Assembly (NCBI RefSeq): GCF_001921215.1 | Contig: NZ_MSIF01000002.1 | Span: 496,001-560,000 of the forward strand | From: Actinophytocola xinjiangensis | GTDB taxonomy: Bacteria > Actinomycetota > Actinomycetes > Mycobacteriales > Pseudonocardiaceae | DNA: 64,000 nt | Reading direction: 5' to 3' | Shown here: positions 19,444 through 26,915 of the stretch, one piece after another | Numbering within the stretch: position 1 is the stretch's first letter | Layout: each line of letters starts with the position of its first letter | The notes under the pieces: model-generated | What the model saw: the letters and a program-made list of their open reading frames with translations, nothing else | Told to the model about the DNA's origin: nothing | The model's database searches: none | Translations under genes and position numbers: made by a program

Positions 19444-20013
19444 GTGGATGCGACCCCGATATTCTCTGACGAATCTCAGAAAATGACTCTGGAGGCATTC
19501 GCCGACACAATCGTTCCGGGCGTCAAACGTTTCCCCGACGATCGGGCGATCGCCGGTGTCGTGGACGATCCGGGGGCCGTCGCGGCCGGTGCGCTTGACC
19601 TGCTGGTCGACCCGGCGACCGGGGTGGCCGCGGGCCTCGCGCCGCTGTCGGACATGCTCAACGCGCACGCGGGCGCCTACGCCGAACGCACCGGGCTGAC
19701 GCTGGAGGACGACGTGCCCGCGTTCGTCGCGCTGCCCTACGAGCACCGCGCCGAGCTGATCAGCGAGCTGACCGCCCCGGGCAACCCGGAGCGTGACGGC
19801 TGGATCGTGCTGGTGATGTTCAGCAACATGGCCTACGACATCGTTCCCCACCGGCCGACCGAGGACGTGCTGGCCGAAGGTGTTCCCAGCCTGCTCACCC
19901 TGGGCTACGCCAAGCCGGACTCCGACGGCCTGTGGCGGTTCCCGGACTTCGGCTACAACCGGGAACTCGCCAAGCGCCACCCGAACACGACCGAATCGGG
20001 GAGCCCCGAATGA
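19444..20013 (+). CDS. DUF5987-like small subunit partnering the GMC oxidoreductase
   Basis: I favour GTG 19444, which has GGAGG five bases upstream, giving 189 residues; ATG 19483 is possible. The core (MTLEAFADTIVPGVKRFPDD, DPGAVAAGALDLL, VPAFVALPYEHRAELI, LTAPGNPERDGWIVLVMFSN, LTLGYAKPDSDGLWRFPDFG) matches the family I know as DUF5987, related to subunit 3 of membrane gluconate 2-dehydrogenases and usually next to a GMC flavoprotein. Unlike gluconate dehydrogenase subunit 3 it has no Tat or Sec signal. Its stop overlaps the GMC start (ATGA), which implies equal synthesis and probably a complex. Confidence 0.8.
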   Translation: MDATPIFSDESQKMTLEAFADTIVPGVKRFPDDRAIAGVVDDPGAVAAGALDLLVDPATGVAAGLAPLSDMLNAHAGAYAERTGLTLEDDVPAFVALPYEHRAELISELTAPGNPERDGWIVLVMFSNMAYDIVPHRPTEDVLAEGVPSLLTLGYAKPDSDGLWRFPDFGYNRELAKRHPNTTESGSPE

Positions 20014-21638
20014 CCACGGAAAGCACCGACGTCCTGATCATCGGCAGCGGGTTCGGCGGCTCCATCGCCGCCTACCACCTGGCCGCCGGCGGCGCGAAGG
20101 TGACCGTCCTCGAACGCGGCCCATGGTTGTCCGCCAAGGACTTCGACCACGACTACCTCCTCGGTTCCTCCTACACCAGGGCCTTCGACTTCGTCGCCGG
20201 CGACGGGATGAGCCTGCTCGGCGGCAACTGCGTCGGCGGTGGCTCGGTGGTCTACTTCGCCGCCCTGCCCCGGGCCCCGGGGTTCGTCTTCGACAGGCAG
20301 GGCTCGATCGGGCGCCGGGTGTGGCCGGCCGCGATCAGCCGTGAGGCGCTCAACCCTTGGTACGACAGGGTTTCCGAGGTGCTGCCGGTGACCCAGCAGG
20401 ACTGGGGCGACATCACCTACTCGGGCGGGCTGTGGGCCGCGGCGTGCAACCACAGTGGGCACACCGCCAACCCGGTCCCGGTCGGCGTGGACGCCAGCCG
20501 GTGCACCAACTGCAACTGGATGATGGCCGGCTGCCGGTTCGACGCCAAGCAGTCACTGCTGCTGAACTACCTGCCGGCCGCGTTGCAGCACGGCGCCGAG
20601 ATCCGTCCGCTGCACGAGGTCCAGAAGATCTCGCACGCCGGCGACGGCCGCTACCGGGTGCACTACAACACCCTCGACGACGTCGACTACCGGGTGGCCA
20701 CCGGCTCCGGCGAGATCGACGCCAAGATCGTCATCGTGGCCGCCGGTGCCGGCGCGACCCCGCCGATCCTGCAACGCTCCGAGGAGACCCTCGGCACGAT
20801 GCCGCACGCGGTCGGCCGCTACTTCTCCGGCAACGGCGAGCGGCTCAACAACGCGGTCATCAACGAGGAGCGGGCCGCCGAGCTGCTCGGCATCCGCCGG
20901 CCGAACGGGAAGGCCTACGAGGCCTACCAGATCGGCAAGGGCCCGGTCGTCGCGTGCTGGGACTTCCTGGACGCCGGCCTGCCGGAGTACGACCGGTTCT
21001 CCATGGAGCAACTGTTCTTCCCGCCCGGCCTCGGCACGATCCTCACCCAGGTCCAGGACGCCACCGGGCCGAGCTGGTTCGGCCGCGAGAAGAAGGAACT
21101 GCTGCGCCGCTGGAAGTCGTGGCTGACGATCTTCCTGATGACCGAGGACGACAACGAGGGCGTGTTCGGCGCCCCGCCGCCCACCGGCAACTCCTTCCGT
21201 ATCTCCCAGCAGATGCTCGGCCGTGGTCCGCTGCGCTACGACCCGACCCCCAACACGCTGCGGGGCTGGGCCCAGGCCGACGCCAAGGTCAAGGAGATCC
21301 TGGAGAAGGACGGCCTGGCGACGGTCATGCCGTGGACCAACGACGTGGTCGGTGCCTACACCGTGCACCCCCTCTCCTCCTGCCGCATCGGGGACGACCC
21401 GGCGACCTCGGCCCTCGACGACCGCCACGAGCTGCGCGGCCACCCCGGCATCTTCGTCACCGACGGTTCCGCGGTGCCGACCGCGCTGACGGTCAACCCG
21501 GCGCTGACCATCGCCGCGCTGGCCGAGCGGGCGATCCCGGGCATCGTCGCGGCGGCGCGGGACCGCGGCGTCGACGTTACTTACGGTGCACCGCTGCCCA
21601 AGGCGGTGACGAACAGCGTCGCCCGTCCGGCGGCATGA
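20010..21638 (+). CDS. GMC-family FAD oxidoreductase (cholesterol-oxidase/glucose-dehydrogenase-like)
   Basis: The protein has 542 residues. The N-terminal FAD motif is VLIIGSGFGGSIAAYHLAAG. Typical GMC elements follow: LLGGNCVGGGSVVYFAALPR, a cysteine trio CTNCNWMMAGC (Cys165, Cys168, Cys175), the catalytic His453 in HPLSSCRIG and Asn496 in TVNPALTIAALAE. GMC enzymes oxidise alcohols, often sugars, sterols or natural-product hydroxyls. The cysteine trio is shared by a subset of dehydrogenase-type members and may bind metal or form a disulfide. No secretion signal is present. It is co-translated with the small subunit upstream. Confidence 0.9.
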   Translation: MTTESTDVLIIGSGFGGSIAAYHLAAGGAKVTVLERGPWLSAKDFDHDYLLGSSYTRAFDFVAGDGMSLLGGNCVGGGSVVYFAALPRAPGFVFDRQGSIGRRVWPAAISREALNPWYDRVSEVLPVTQQDWGDITYSGGLWAAACNHSGHTANPVPVGVDASRCTNCNWMMAGCRFDAKQSLLLNYLPAALQHGAEIRPLHEVQKISHAGDGRYRVHYNTLDDVDYRVATGSGEIDAKIVIVAAGAGATPPILQRSEETLGTMPHAVGRYFSGNGERLNNAVINEERAAELLGIRRPNGKAYEAYQIGKGPVVACWDFLDAGLPEYDRFSMEQLFFPPGLGTILTQVQDATGPSWFGREKKELLRRWKSWLTIFLMTEDDNEGVFGAPPPTGNSFRISQQMLGRGPLRYDPTPNTLRGWAQADAKVKEILEKDGLATVMPWTNDVVGAYTVHPLSSCRIGDDPATSALDDRHELRGHPGIFVTDGSAVPTALTVNPALTIAALAERAIPGIVAAARDRGVDVTYGAPLPKAVTNSVARPAA

Positions 21639-21745
21639 GCGGCGGATGGAGCATTGAGGACCCGCCCTGCGTATGTCACGCTGGTTGAGGCTTTCTGATC
21701 AGGGGCTCAACGCGGTCTGTCGTTGTTCTTGTTTGGAGGTAGCGA

Positions 21746-22294
21746 ATGTCTTCACTGGAGGTTCCAGGCCTGGACGTCGCGGGGCGGGTGCGCGCCAGGG
21801 ACATCCAGATGGCCGGCGTCGCCGACGTGCGACGCCGGGTGCTGATGATCTCGGGGGCGATCGACGCCGTCGACTACGACGTCTCGGTGTCGATCAACCT
21901 CCCGGAACCGGGCCGGTGGCAGATCATCAAGTCCGAGACCAACCTGACCGACCAGGTGTGGGTCGCCATGCAGGTCACCACGGACGAGGACACGGTCTTC
22001 GTGGACGGCGGCGAGACGATGGTCATGTCCCGCCAGTTCCGCAAGACCTTCCTCACCCCCGACCAGCGGCGGCTCACCTTCTACGACGGTGAGGTTCGGC
22101 CGGGCGAGGCCGTGCTGAAGGTCTTCGAGATCGAGTCCGAGGGCCGGCGCCCGGCCTACGCCCACGCCCGGTACAGCCCGGTGTCGGCCGACAGTGCCGA
22201 GAAGTCCGAGGACCTGCTGCAGGAGATGATCTCCAACGGTATGCCGCAGCGTCCGGTCATCGAGGTGATCGTTCCGGTCACGGTCATCGGGTGA
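21746..22294 (+). CDS. Protein of unknown function (182 aa) in the redox block
   Basis: ATG 21746 has TGGAGGT upstream. The protein has 182 residues and no signal or membrane segment. The middle is predicted beta-rich (DYDVSVSINLPEPGRWQIIK, VWVAMQVTTDEDTVFVDGG) with a Tyr/Asp-rich strand (LTFYDGEVRPGEAVLKVFEI) and a C-terminal helix. I do not recognise the family. Its stop overlaps the start of the flavoprotein gene (GTGA), so the two are translated together and may act on one substrate. Confidence 0.8.
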   Translation: MSSLEVPGLDVAGRVRARDIQMAGVADVRRRVLMISGAIDAVDYDVSVSINLPEPGRWQIIKSETNLTDQVWVAMQVTTDEDTVFVDGGETMVMSRQFRKTFLTPDQRRLTFYDGEVRPGEAVLKVFEIESEGRRPAYAHARYSPVSADSAEKSEDLLQEMISNGMPQRPVIEVIVPVTVIG

Positions 22295-23598
22295 CCACGT
22301 TCGTCCCCCATCCCCACCTGCTCGATTCGCCCCGCCACCGGGACTGGCCGCGCTATCCGGCGGCCACCCTCCCTGACCCGCCGCGCTGGCCGCCGGAGAT
22401 CGCCGACGTCGTCATCGTCGGCGCCGGCCCGGCGGGGCTCGCGGTGGCCACGGCGCTGTGGCACGTCGGTGTGCCGGACGTGGTGGTCATCGACCGCGAC
22501 GGCGAGCCGGTCTCCCGGTTCCTGGCGCGGATCGACCGGCTCGACCAGCGGGTGCTGCGGTCGCCCTACGAACACCACCCCGGCGTCGAGGGCTACCGCG
22601 ACTGCGAGCTGCGGGACTTCGCGCGGCTGCACTGGTCGCTGCTGACCCCCGTGGAACGGCGGGAGATCCGGATGTCGCAGGCCGGGCACCGCTCGGTCGT
22701 CCCGGTCGACGTGTTCGAGGCCTACTGCCGGCACACCTCGGCGATCCACCAGGTGCCGCAACGGCTCTGGCGCGGCGAGGTCAGCCGGCTGGACGTCGGC
22801 GAGGACCGGGTCCTGGTGCGCGGCACGGACTTCACCGTCCAGGCGCGGCACGTCGTGCTGTGCCTGGGCGAGGAGCGCCGGGACGCGCCGGACCACTGGT
22901 GGACCGGCGGTCCGCCGGCCGGGGTCGACTACTGGGACGAGCCGGCCGGTGAGCCACCGGACCGGCAGATCGTCGTCGGCGCCGGGCTGACCGCCGCGCA
23001 CCTGATCCGCAACGCGCTGGACTCCGGCACGCGGGTGGACTGGGTGCTGCGCAAGGACTCCGAGCGCTACCAGTGCTCGGACGTCAACGCGTCGTTCTTC
23101 CGGGCCGAGGGCCGCTCGCGGTTCGACGGGCACCGGGGTCCTGCGCCGTGGGCGGAGCGCCTGGCGCTGATGGCCGCCCAGCGGCGGGCATCGGTGATGT
23201 TCGAGTTCCGGCCGCTGCTGGAGGCGGCGGAGGCCGACGGGCGGCTGACCGTGCACCGGGGCCGGGAGATCCACGCGGTGTCGGACAAGTGCGTCGAGCT
23301 GGACCGGGGCGAGGTGGTGACCGGCGACCGGATCACCCTCGCGCTCGGCACGGTCCCCTCGATCGGCACCGGCCTGCTGCCAGACGAACTGGTCGGCGCC
23401 CGCGACGGCTGGCCCGACCTCGACGAGCGCACGCTGGCCTTCCGCCGCGCACCACGGGTGTTCGCGGCCGGCGCGGCCGCGGCGATGGTCCTGGGACCGG
23501 CGTCCCGCAACATCGACGGCCACCGGGTGGCCACGGCGCGGATCGCCGGCGTGATCGCCGCCGCCAGGACGCGGGAGGGTGCCGGTGCGCGGAACTGA
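22291..23598 (+). CDS. FAD-dependent oxidoreductase with two nucleotide-binding motifs (flavin N-/C-monooxygenase-like)
   Basis: The protein has 435 residues from GTG 22291. The first dinucleotide motif is DVVIVGAGPAGLAVATALWH (near residue 40), the second IVVGAGLTAAHLIRNAL (near 230). Between them lies PVDVFEAYCRHTSAIHQVPQ. This two-domain layout resembles class B flavin monooxygenases and ornithine/lysine N-hydroxylases. The classical FMO fingerprint F-x-G-x-x-x-H-x-x-x-[YF] is not visible. It overlaps the genes on both sides, so it is the centre of a three-gene coupled unit. Substrate unknown. Confidence 0.82.
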   Translation: MTTFVPHPHLLDSPRHRDWPRYPAATLPDPPRWPPEIADVVIVGAGPAGLAVATALWHVGVPDVVVIDRDGEPVSRFLARIDRLDQRVLRSPYEHHPGVEGYRDCELRDFARLHWSLLTPVERREIRMSQAGHRSVVPVDVFEAYCRHTSAIHQVPQRLWRGEVSRLDVGEDRVLVRGTDFTVQARHVVLCLGEERRDAPDHWWTGGPPAGVDYWDEPAGEPPDRQIVVGAGLTAAHLIRNALDSGTRVDWVLRKDSERYQCSDVNASFFRAEGRSRFDGHRGPAPWAERLALMAAQRRASVMFEFRPLLEAAEADGRLTVHRGREIHAVSDKCVELDRGEVVTGDRITLALGTVPSIGTGLLPDELVGARDGWPDLDERTLAFRRAPRVFAAGAAAAMVLGPASRNIDGHRVATARIAGVIAAARTREGAGARN

Positions 23599-24037
23599 GC
23601 CGTACGACACGGTGTTCTCCCTTCCCTCGGTGGACGACGACGCGGAGACCGAGATCGGTGTACTGCTGATGGGCCTTGGCCCGGAGCGGCTGCTGGCCGG
23701 GCTGGGCGTGGCGTGCCTGCGCGGCGACGCCGGCCCGGCGGAGGTGACGCTGGTCGTCGACCAGCTGCGCCACGACGCGGGCGGCGACCTGGCGCTGGCC
23801 GACGCGTTGCGCGCCGGGGCGGCGCGCTGGCGCGTGGCACACGCGGCGCTGGCCGGGGTCGTTCCCGGCGTCCGGTCGGCGTCACTGCGCCAGCAGTTGG
23901 CCGCGGCGAGCGCCGAGATCACCGGGATCGCCGGGAGCCCGGCGCAGCGGCTGTACCTGGTGGTGTGCTGGTTGCGGTGTGCCGAGATCACTCGAACGGC
24001 GGAGGAACACGGTGTCTTTCCTGAACTCCCTTCCTGA
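23579..24037 (+). CDS. Small helical protein of unknown function (152 aa)
   Basis: The start is GTG 23579, or GTG 23585 six bases further, overlapping the flavoprotein by about 20 bases; the end overlaps the AhpD-like gene by 26 bases. The protein is mostly alpha-helical and Ala/Leu-rich (GDLALADALRAGAARWRVAH, LRQQLAAASAEITGIAGSPA), without signal peptide or recognised motif. Tight coupling on both sides and intact coding bias support a real gene. Confidence 0.7.
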   Translation: MPVRGTEPYDTVFSLPSVDDDAETEIGVLLMGLGPERLLAGLGVACLRGDAGPAEVTLVVDQLRHDAGGDLALADALRAGAARWRVAHAALAGVVPGVRSASLRQQLAAASAEITGIAGSPAQRLYLVVCWLRCAEITRTAEEHGVFPELPS

Positions 24038-24557
24038 GAACCCGGTTCTGATGGACGTCTTCAGGCGGTTCCCGGACACGTCGCGGCCGCTGCTGGACTA
24101 CCACGAGGTCCTGATGCGTGGTCCGGCGCCGTTCTCGGTGGCCGAGCGGGAGCTGATCGCCGCCTACGTCTCCGGCGTCAACTCCTGCGACTACTGCCAC
24201 GGCGTGCACACGGTCACCGCCGAGGTGTGCGGCATCGAGCAGGGCGCGATCCCCGCCGCGCTCGCCGACCTGGACGCCGCGCCGGTCGGGGACACGCTGC
24301 GGCCGGTGCTGCGGTACGTCGGCAAGCTCACCCGCACGCCCTCCGCCCTGACGCCCGAGGACGCCGAGGCGGTGCGGGCGGCCGGCTGGGACGACAGCGC
24401 ACTGCACTACGCGGTGATGGTGTGCGCGTTGTTCAACTTCATGAACCGGATGGTCGAGGGGCACGGGATCAGCGCGGGACCGGACTACTTCGCCGAGTCC
24501 GGCAAGCGGCTCAAGGAGACCGGCTACGCCGGGCTGAACCGCCTGCTGGATGACTGA
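24012..24557 (+). CDS. AhpD-like / peroxidase-related carboxymuconolactone decarboxylase-family protein
   Basis: GTG 24012 has GGAGG six bases upstream, giving 181 residues. The AhpD signature is complete: NSCDYCHGVH (Cys59-x2-Cys62-x3-His66), preceded by FSVAERELIAAYVSGVN. AhpD-type proteins reduce peroxidatic partners or detoxify hydroperoxides. At the end of an oxidase operon it may deal with peroxide made by the flavoenzymes upstream, which is inference. Confidence 0.88.
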   Translation: MSFLNSLPENPVLMDVFRRFPDTSRPLLDYHEVLMRGPAPFSVAERELIAAYVSGVNSCDYCHGVHTVTAEVCGIEQGAIPAALADLDAAPVGDTLRPVLRYVGKLTRTPSALTPEDAEAVRAAGWDDSALHYAVMVCALFNFMNRMVEGHGISAGPDYFAESGKRLKETGYAGLNRLLDD

Positions 24558-24704
24558 ACCCGGCGTTTCAGAAAACGATCAAGTGCGCACTCTGTGAGAA
24601 ATCGCGGGCGCCCGAATGGCCTACAGTGAGCGCCACGATCACGACGTGGCTGGCGCCTACCGAGAACGCGCTCCCGGTAGACGCCGTGTGCCCCCTCGCC
24701 GTGA

Positions 24705-25508
24705 TCAGCTGTTGAACACGAAGTTCGGGTCGTCGAGGTCGGCTCGTCCGGTCAGGATTCCGTGGTGGAGCTGGCGCACGCGCGTCGAGGGCTCGACGCC
24801 GAGCTGCTCCACCATGGCGGTCCTTAATCGCCGGAAGGCCTCCAGCGCCTGGCTCTGGCGGCCGGAGCGGTAGAGCGCGACCATGTGCTGGGTTGCGAAG
24901 TTCTCCATCAGCGGGTGCCTGGCGCACAGGGTCGCCAGTTCACCGAGCAGCTGGTGGTGGCGGCCAAGACGCAGGTCCGCCTCGATCCGCAGATGAAGGT
25001 CGCCGAGGCGGTTCTCCTCCAACCGCATCGCCTCGATCGCCAGCTGCGGGCCGGTCGGCACGTCGGCCAGGGCCGGGCCGCGCCACAGCCGCAGTGCCTC
25101 ACCGAGCGTTCGGGACGCGGTCTCGTGGTCACCCTCGTTGACCGCCTTGTGGCCGGCGGCCGAGAGCCGGTCGTAGCGCACCGCGTCGACGTCGCTGGAG
25201 GCGACGTTGAGCAGGTAGCCGGAGCGGCGGGTGATGAGGATGTCCTTCGAGCCGACGTCGTTCTCGCCGGTCAGCGCCTGCTGGAGCTTGCGGCGCAACT
25301 TCAGGATGTAGGTGTGCAGGGTCGGGACGCCGCTGCGCGGCGGTTGGTAGTCCCAGATCTCCTCGGTGAGCGCCGCCGTGGTGACGACGTGTCCGGCGTT
25401 GAGGGCGAGCATCGCGAGCACCTGGCTCGGCTTGCTCGCCGTGGGCACGATCGACACTCCTCCGACGGAGACCTCCAGGGGGCCGAGAACCTTGATCTCA
25501 ACTCGCAT
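24705..25508 (-). CDS. SARP-family transcriptional activator (second copy)
   Basis: The protein has 267 residues from ATG 25508; in-frame codons further upstream lie in the hairpin-rich leader. The domain order matches the SARP at 17486: MRVEIKVLGPLEVSVGGVSI, KPSQVLAMLALNAGHVVTT, TLHTYILKLRRKLQQAL, RRSGYLLNV, then BTAD (LGEALRLWRGPALADVPTGP, HHQLLGELATLCARHPLMEN). The two are obvious paralogues and end similarly (DDPRFMVN and DDPNFVFN). One TTA leucine codon lies at 24825-24827, so expression could depend on the rare Leu-tRNA. It is convergent with the redox operon. Confidence 0.93.
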   Translation of the reverse strand: MRVEIKVLGPLEVSVGGVSIVPTASKPSQVLAMLALNAGHVVTTAALTEEIWDYQPPRSGVPTLHTYILKLRRKLQQALTGENDVGSKDILITRRSGYLLNVASSDVDAVRYDRLSAAGHKAVNEGDHETASRTLGEALRLWRGPALADVPTGPQLAIEAMRLEENRLGDLHLRIEADLRLGRHHQLLGELATLCARHPLMENFATQHMVALYRSGRQSQALEAFRRLRTAMVEQLGVEPSTRVRQLHHGILTGRADLDDPNFVFNS

Positions 25509-25543
25509 GACGAAACCTTTGCTGGGTGGTCCGTTGCATGGCA

Positions 25544-25579
25544 AAATGCCCACCCTCCACACCTGGAGGATGGGCATTT
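25544..25579 (-). promoter_or_regulatory. Strong hairpin in the leader of the second SARP gene
   Basis: Two 16-base arms (25544-25559 and 25564-25579) pair with one mismatch around a 4-base loop. Read toward the SARP gene, the hairpin is followed by TTTT, the form of an intrinsic terminator, 36 bases before the start codon. It could be an attenuator for the SARP or the terminator of the BldC-like operon upstream. Confidence 0.7.
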
Positions 25580-25708
25580 CGTCGTGGTCTGTGTTTGCTT
25601 GGACTTTCTCAGGGCGCGCGAATCCCGAGAAAAGCGTGACAGATCCTGGAGGGCGTGTCAAGCACGCTTCGACCGTGTGTCGAGCGCACCATGGGATGAT
25701 GTGCCACT

Positions 25709-25726
25709 CCACCCGGAAAAGGGTGG
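25709..25726. promoter_or_regulatory. Small hairpin CCACCC-N6-GGGTGG
   Basis: A 6-bp perfect stem with loop GGAAAA lies between the BldC-like gene and the second SARP gene. On the minus strand it is preceded by TTTT rather than followed by it, so it is less terminator-like than the hairpin at 25544. Confidence 0.35.
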
Positions 25727-25781
25727 TAAAAGGAGAATCGCCGGCATCCGTGAATGCCGTGCGGAAAACGGAGCCAGGAGC

Positions 25782-25997
25782 TTATCGCACGGTGTTTCGT
25801 CTCCTGGACTCGACGACCAGCTCGTAGAGCTCCTCAAGATCATACTCCGCGCGCCCGGGGCGTCCGTGGCGGGTGAGCTTGCCTCGGCTCGCCCACTTGC
25901 GGATGGTGGCCTCGGTGACTCCCGCGGCGAGCGCGGCGAGTTGCGTGGGCACGGTCGTCCGTGCCCGGCGCGAGGTCTCCTGAGGTAGGTGGTTCAT
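25782..25997 (-). CDS. BldC-like small helix-turn-helix DNA-binding protein (71 aa)
   Basis: ATG 25997 overlaps the stop of the upstream gene (ATGA). The 71 residues hold a MerR/excisionase-type HTH (PTQLAALAAGVTEATIRKWA, then SRGKLTRHGRPGRAEYDLEE), the same layout as BldC, which binds direct repeats as a head-to-tail oligomer. It is co-translated with the Cys/Asn-Gly-rich protein upstream. A role in controlling the adjacent SARP is inference. Confidence 0.85.
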   Translation of the reverse strand: MNHLPQETSRRARTTVPTQLAALAAGVTEATIRKWASRGKLTRHGRPGRAEYDLEELYELVVESRRRNTVR

Positions 25998-26869
25998 TCC
26001 GCCTTCTCCGGGCGCGGTGATGCGCCGTTGCCGTTCGCGTGCCCCGTGCCGTTGGCAGTTCCGTTGACGGTGCCGTTGACACTGCCGTTGCCGTTGGTGG
26101 GCGCGCTGTCGTCGTGGTGGGTGGTGGGGCCATCGGACCTGGCGTGGGTGGCGCCGTTGCCGTTGGACCCGTTGGTGCCGTTCGGGGTCGTGCCGTTGGT
26201 GCCGTTCGTGCCGTTGGTGGACGGCTTTCCGCGCAGGGCCAGCCAGTGCTCCGGCGCCCACACGTGCCCGGCCTCGCAGGAGACCTCGTAGGGCTGGGCG
26301 CCCTCGCGGTGGGCCTCGGCGTGCACCGGGCGCCCGCACTCCTCGTGCAGGCAGGTGCCGACGGCGACCCGGAAACCGGTTTCCGGGCGCAGCGCGGCGT
26401 CGACCGCGGTCGACAGGTCGGTCAGCTCGTCGACCATGTCCGGGGCGGCCGGGTGCTGGCAGAGCCAGTGCAGGTGGATGGCGAGGAAGCCGACCAGCTT
26501 GCGGATGGACAGCTCGTCCGGGCCGTCGACCCCGCGTTCGGTGGTCACCAGCCCACACCAGGCGGCCAACACACCGAGGATCTCCGAGCGGACCGACACG
26601 ACCGCCTCGCGCAGGATGATCCCGCGCGGCCGGTGACCACTGACCCGCTCCCGCATGCCCTTGGGGCGCAGATCCAGGTCACCGGTGGACAGGTCGAACA
26701 GGGTCGGCAGCTCGATCAGCGTCTTCTCGACGGTCTCGCGGCAGGCCGCGCACAGGCACAGGCCCGGCACCAGCGGCGCCGCCTCACCCGACTTGTGCAG
26801 CCGGCTGTGGCAGGTCTGCTGGCCGCCGTTGCCGCCAGCCGGTCGGTGTGTCCCGCTCTGCCTCGCCAT
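25994..26869 (-). CDS. Cys-rich zinc-ribbon-like protein with low-complexity Asn-Gly-Thr tail
   Basis: The protein has 291 residues from ATG 26869, behind GGGAGAGGG. The N-terminal part has CLCAACRETVEKTLIELP, the middle is helical (LRPKGMRERVSGHRPRGIIL), and about residues 190-225 look like a zinc ribbon (CLHEECGRPVH ... VSCEAGHVW). The last 75 residues are Asn-Gly-Thr-rich repeats (STNGTNGTNGTTPNGTNG and later GSVNGTVNGTANGTGHANGN), predicted disordered. I do not recognise the family. Coupling to the HTH protein suggests a regulatory pair, perhaps of phage or plasmid ancestry. Confidence 0.8.
   Translation of the reverse strand: MARQSGTHRPAGGNGGQQTCHSRLHKSGEAAPLVPGLCLCAACRETVEKTLIELPTLFDLSTGDLDLRPKGMRERVSGHRPRGIILREAVVSVRSEILGVLAAWCGLVTTERGVDGPDELSIRKLVGFLAIHLHWLCQHPAAPDMVDELTDLSTAVDAALRPETGFRVAVGTCLHEECGRPVHAEAHREGAQPYEVSCEAGHVWAPEHWLALRGKPSTNGTNGTNGTTPNGTNGSNGNGATHARSDGPTTHHDDSAPTNGNGSVNGTVNGTANGTGHANGNGASPRPEKAE
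26025..26225 (-). repeat. Degenerate GTTGCC/GCCGTTGGTGCC-type repeat encoding Asn-Gly-Thr
   Basis: Many short imperfect copies of GCCGTT(G/C)(G/A)(T/C)G, read on the minus strand, encode Asn-Gly and Asn-Gly-Thr units. A non-repetitive His/Asp-rich stretch (THARSDGPTTHHDDS) interrupts them. Copies differ at third bases, so the array is not recent. Confidence 0.8.
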
Positions 26870-26915
26870 GACCCTCTCCCAGTCCGTGCGCCCGCCGGCG
26901 CACACATAGGTCGTC

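Noticed and set aside
24558-24704. Converging gap between the AhpD-like and second SARP genes examined for a terminator or small gene
   Set aside because: No strong hairpin or start codon with a ribosome site was seen.
26025-26225. Repetitive tract considered as a CRISPR or other repeat array
   Set aside because: The units are about 6-12 bp, imperfect, without spacers, and keep the reading frame of a protein. It is a coding low-complexity repeat.
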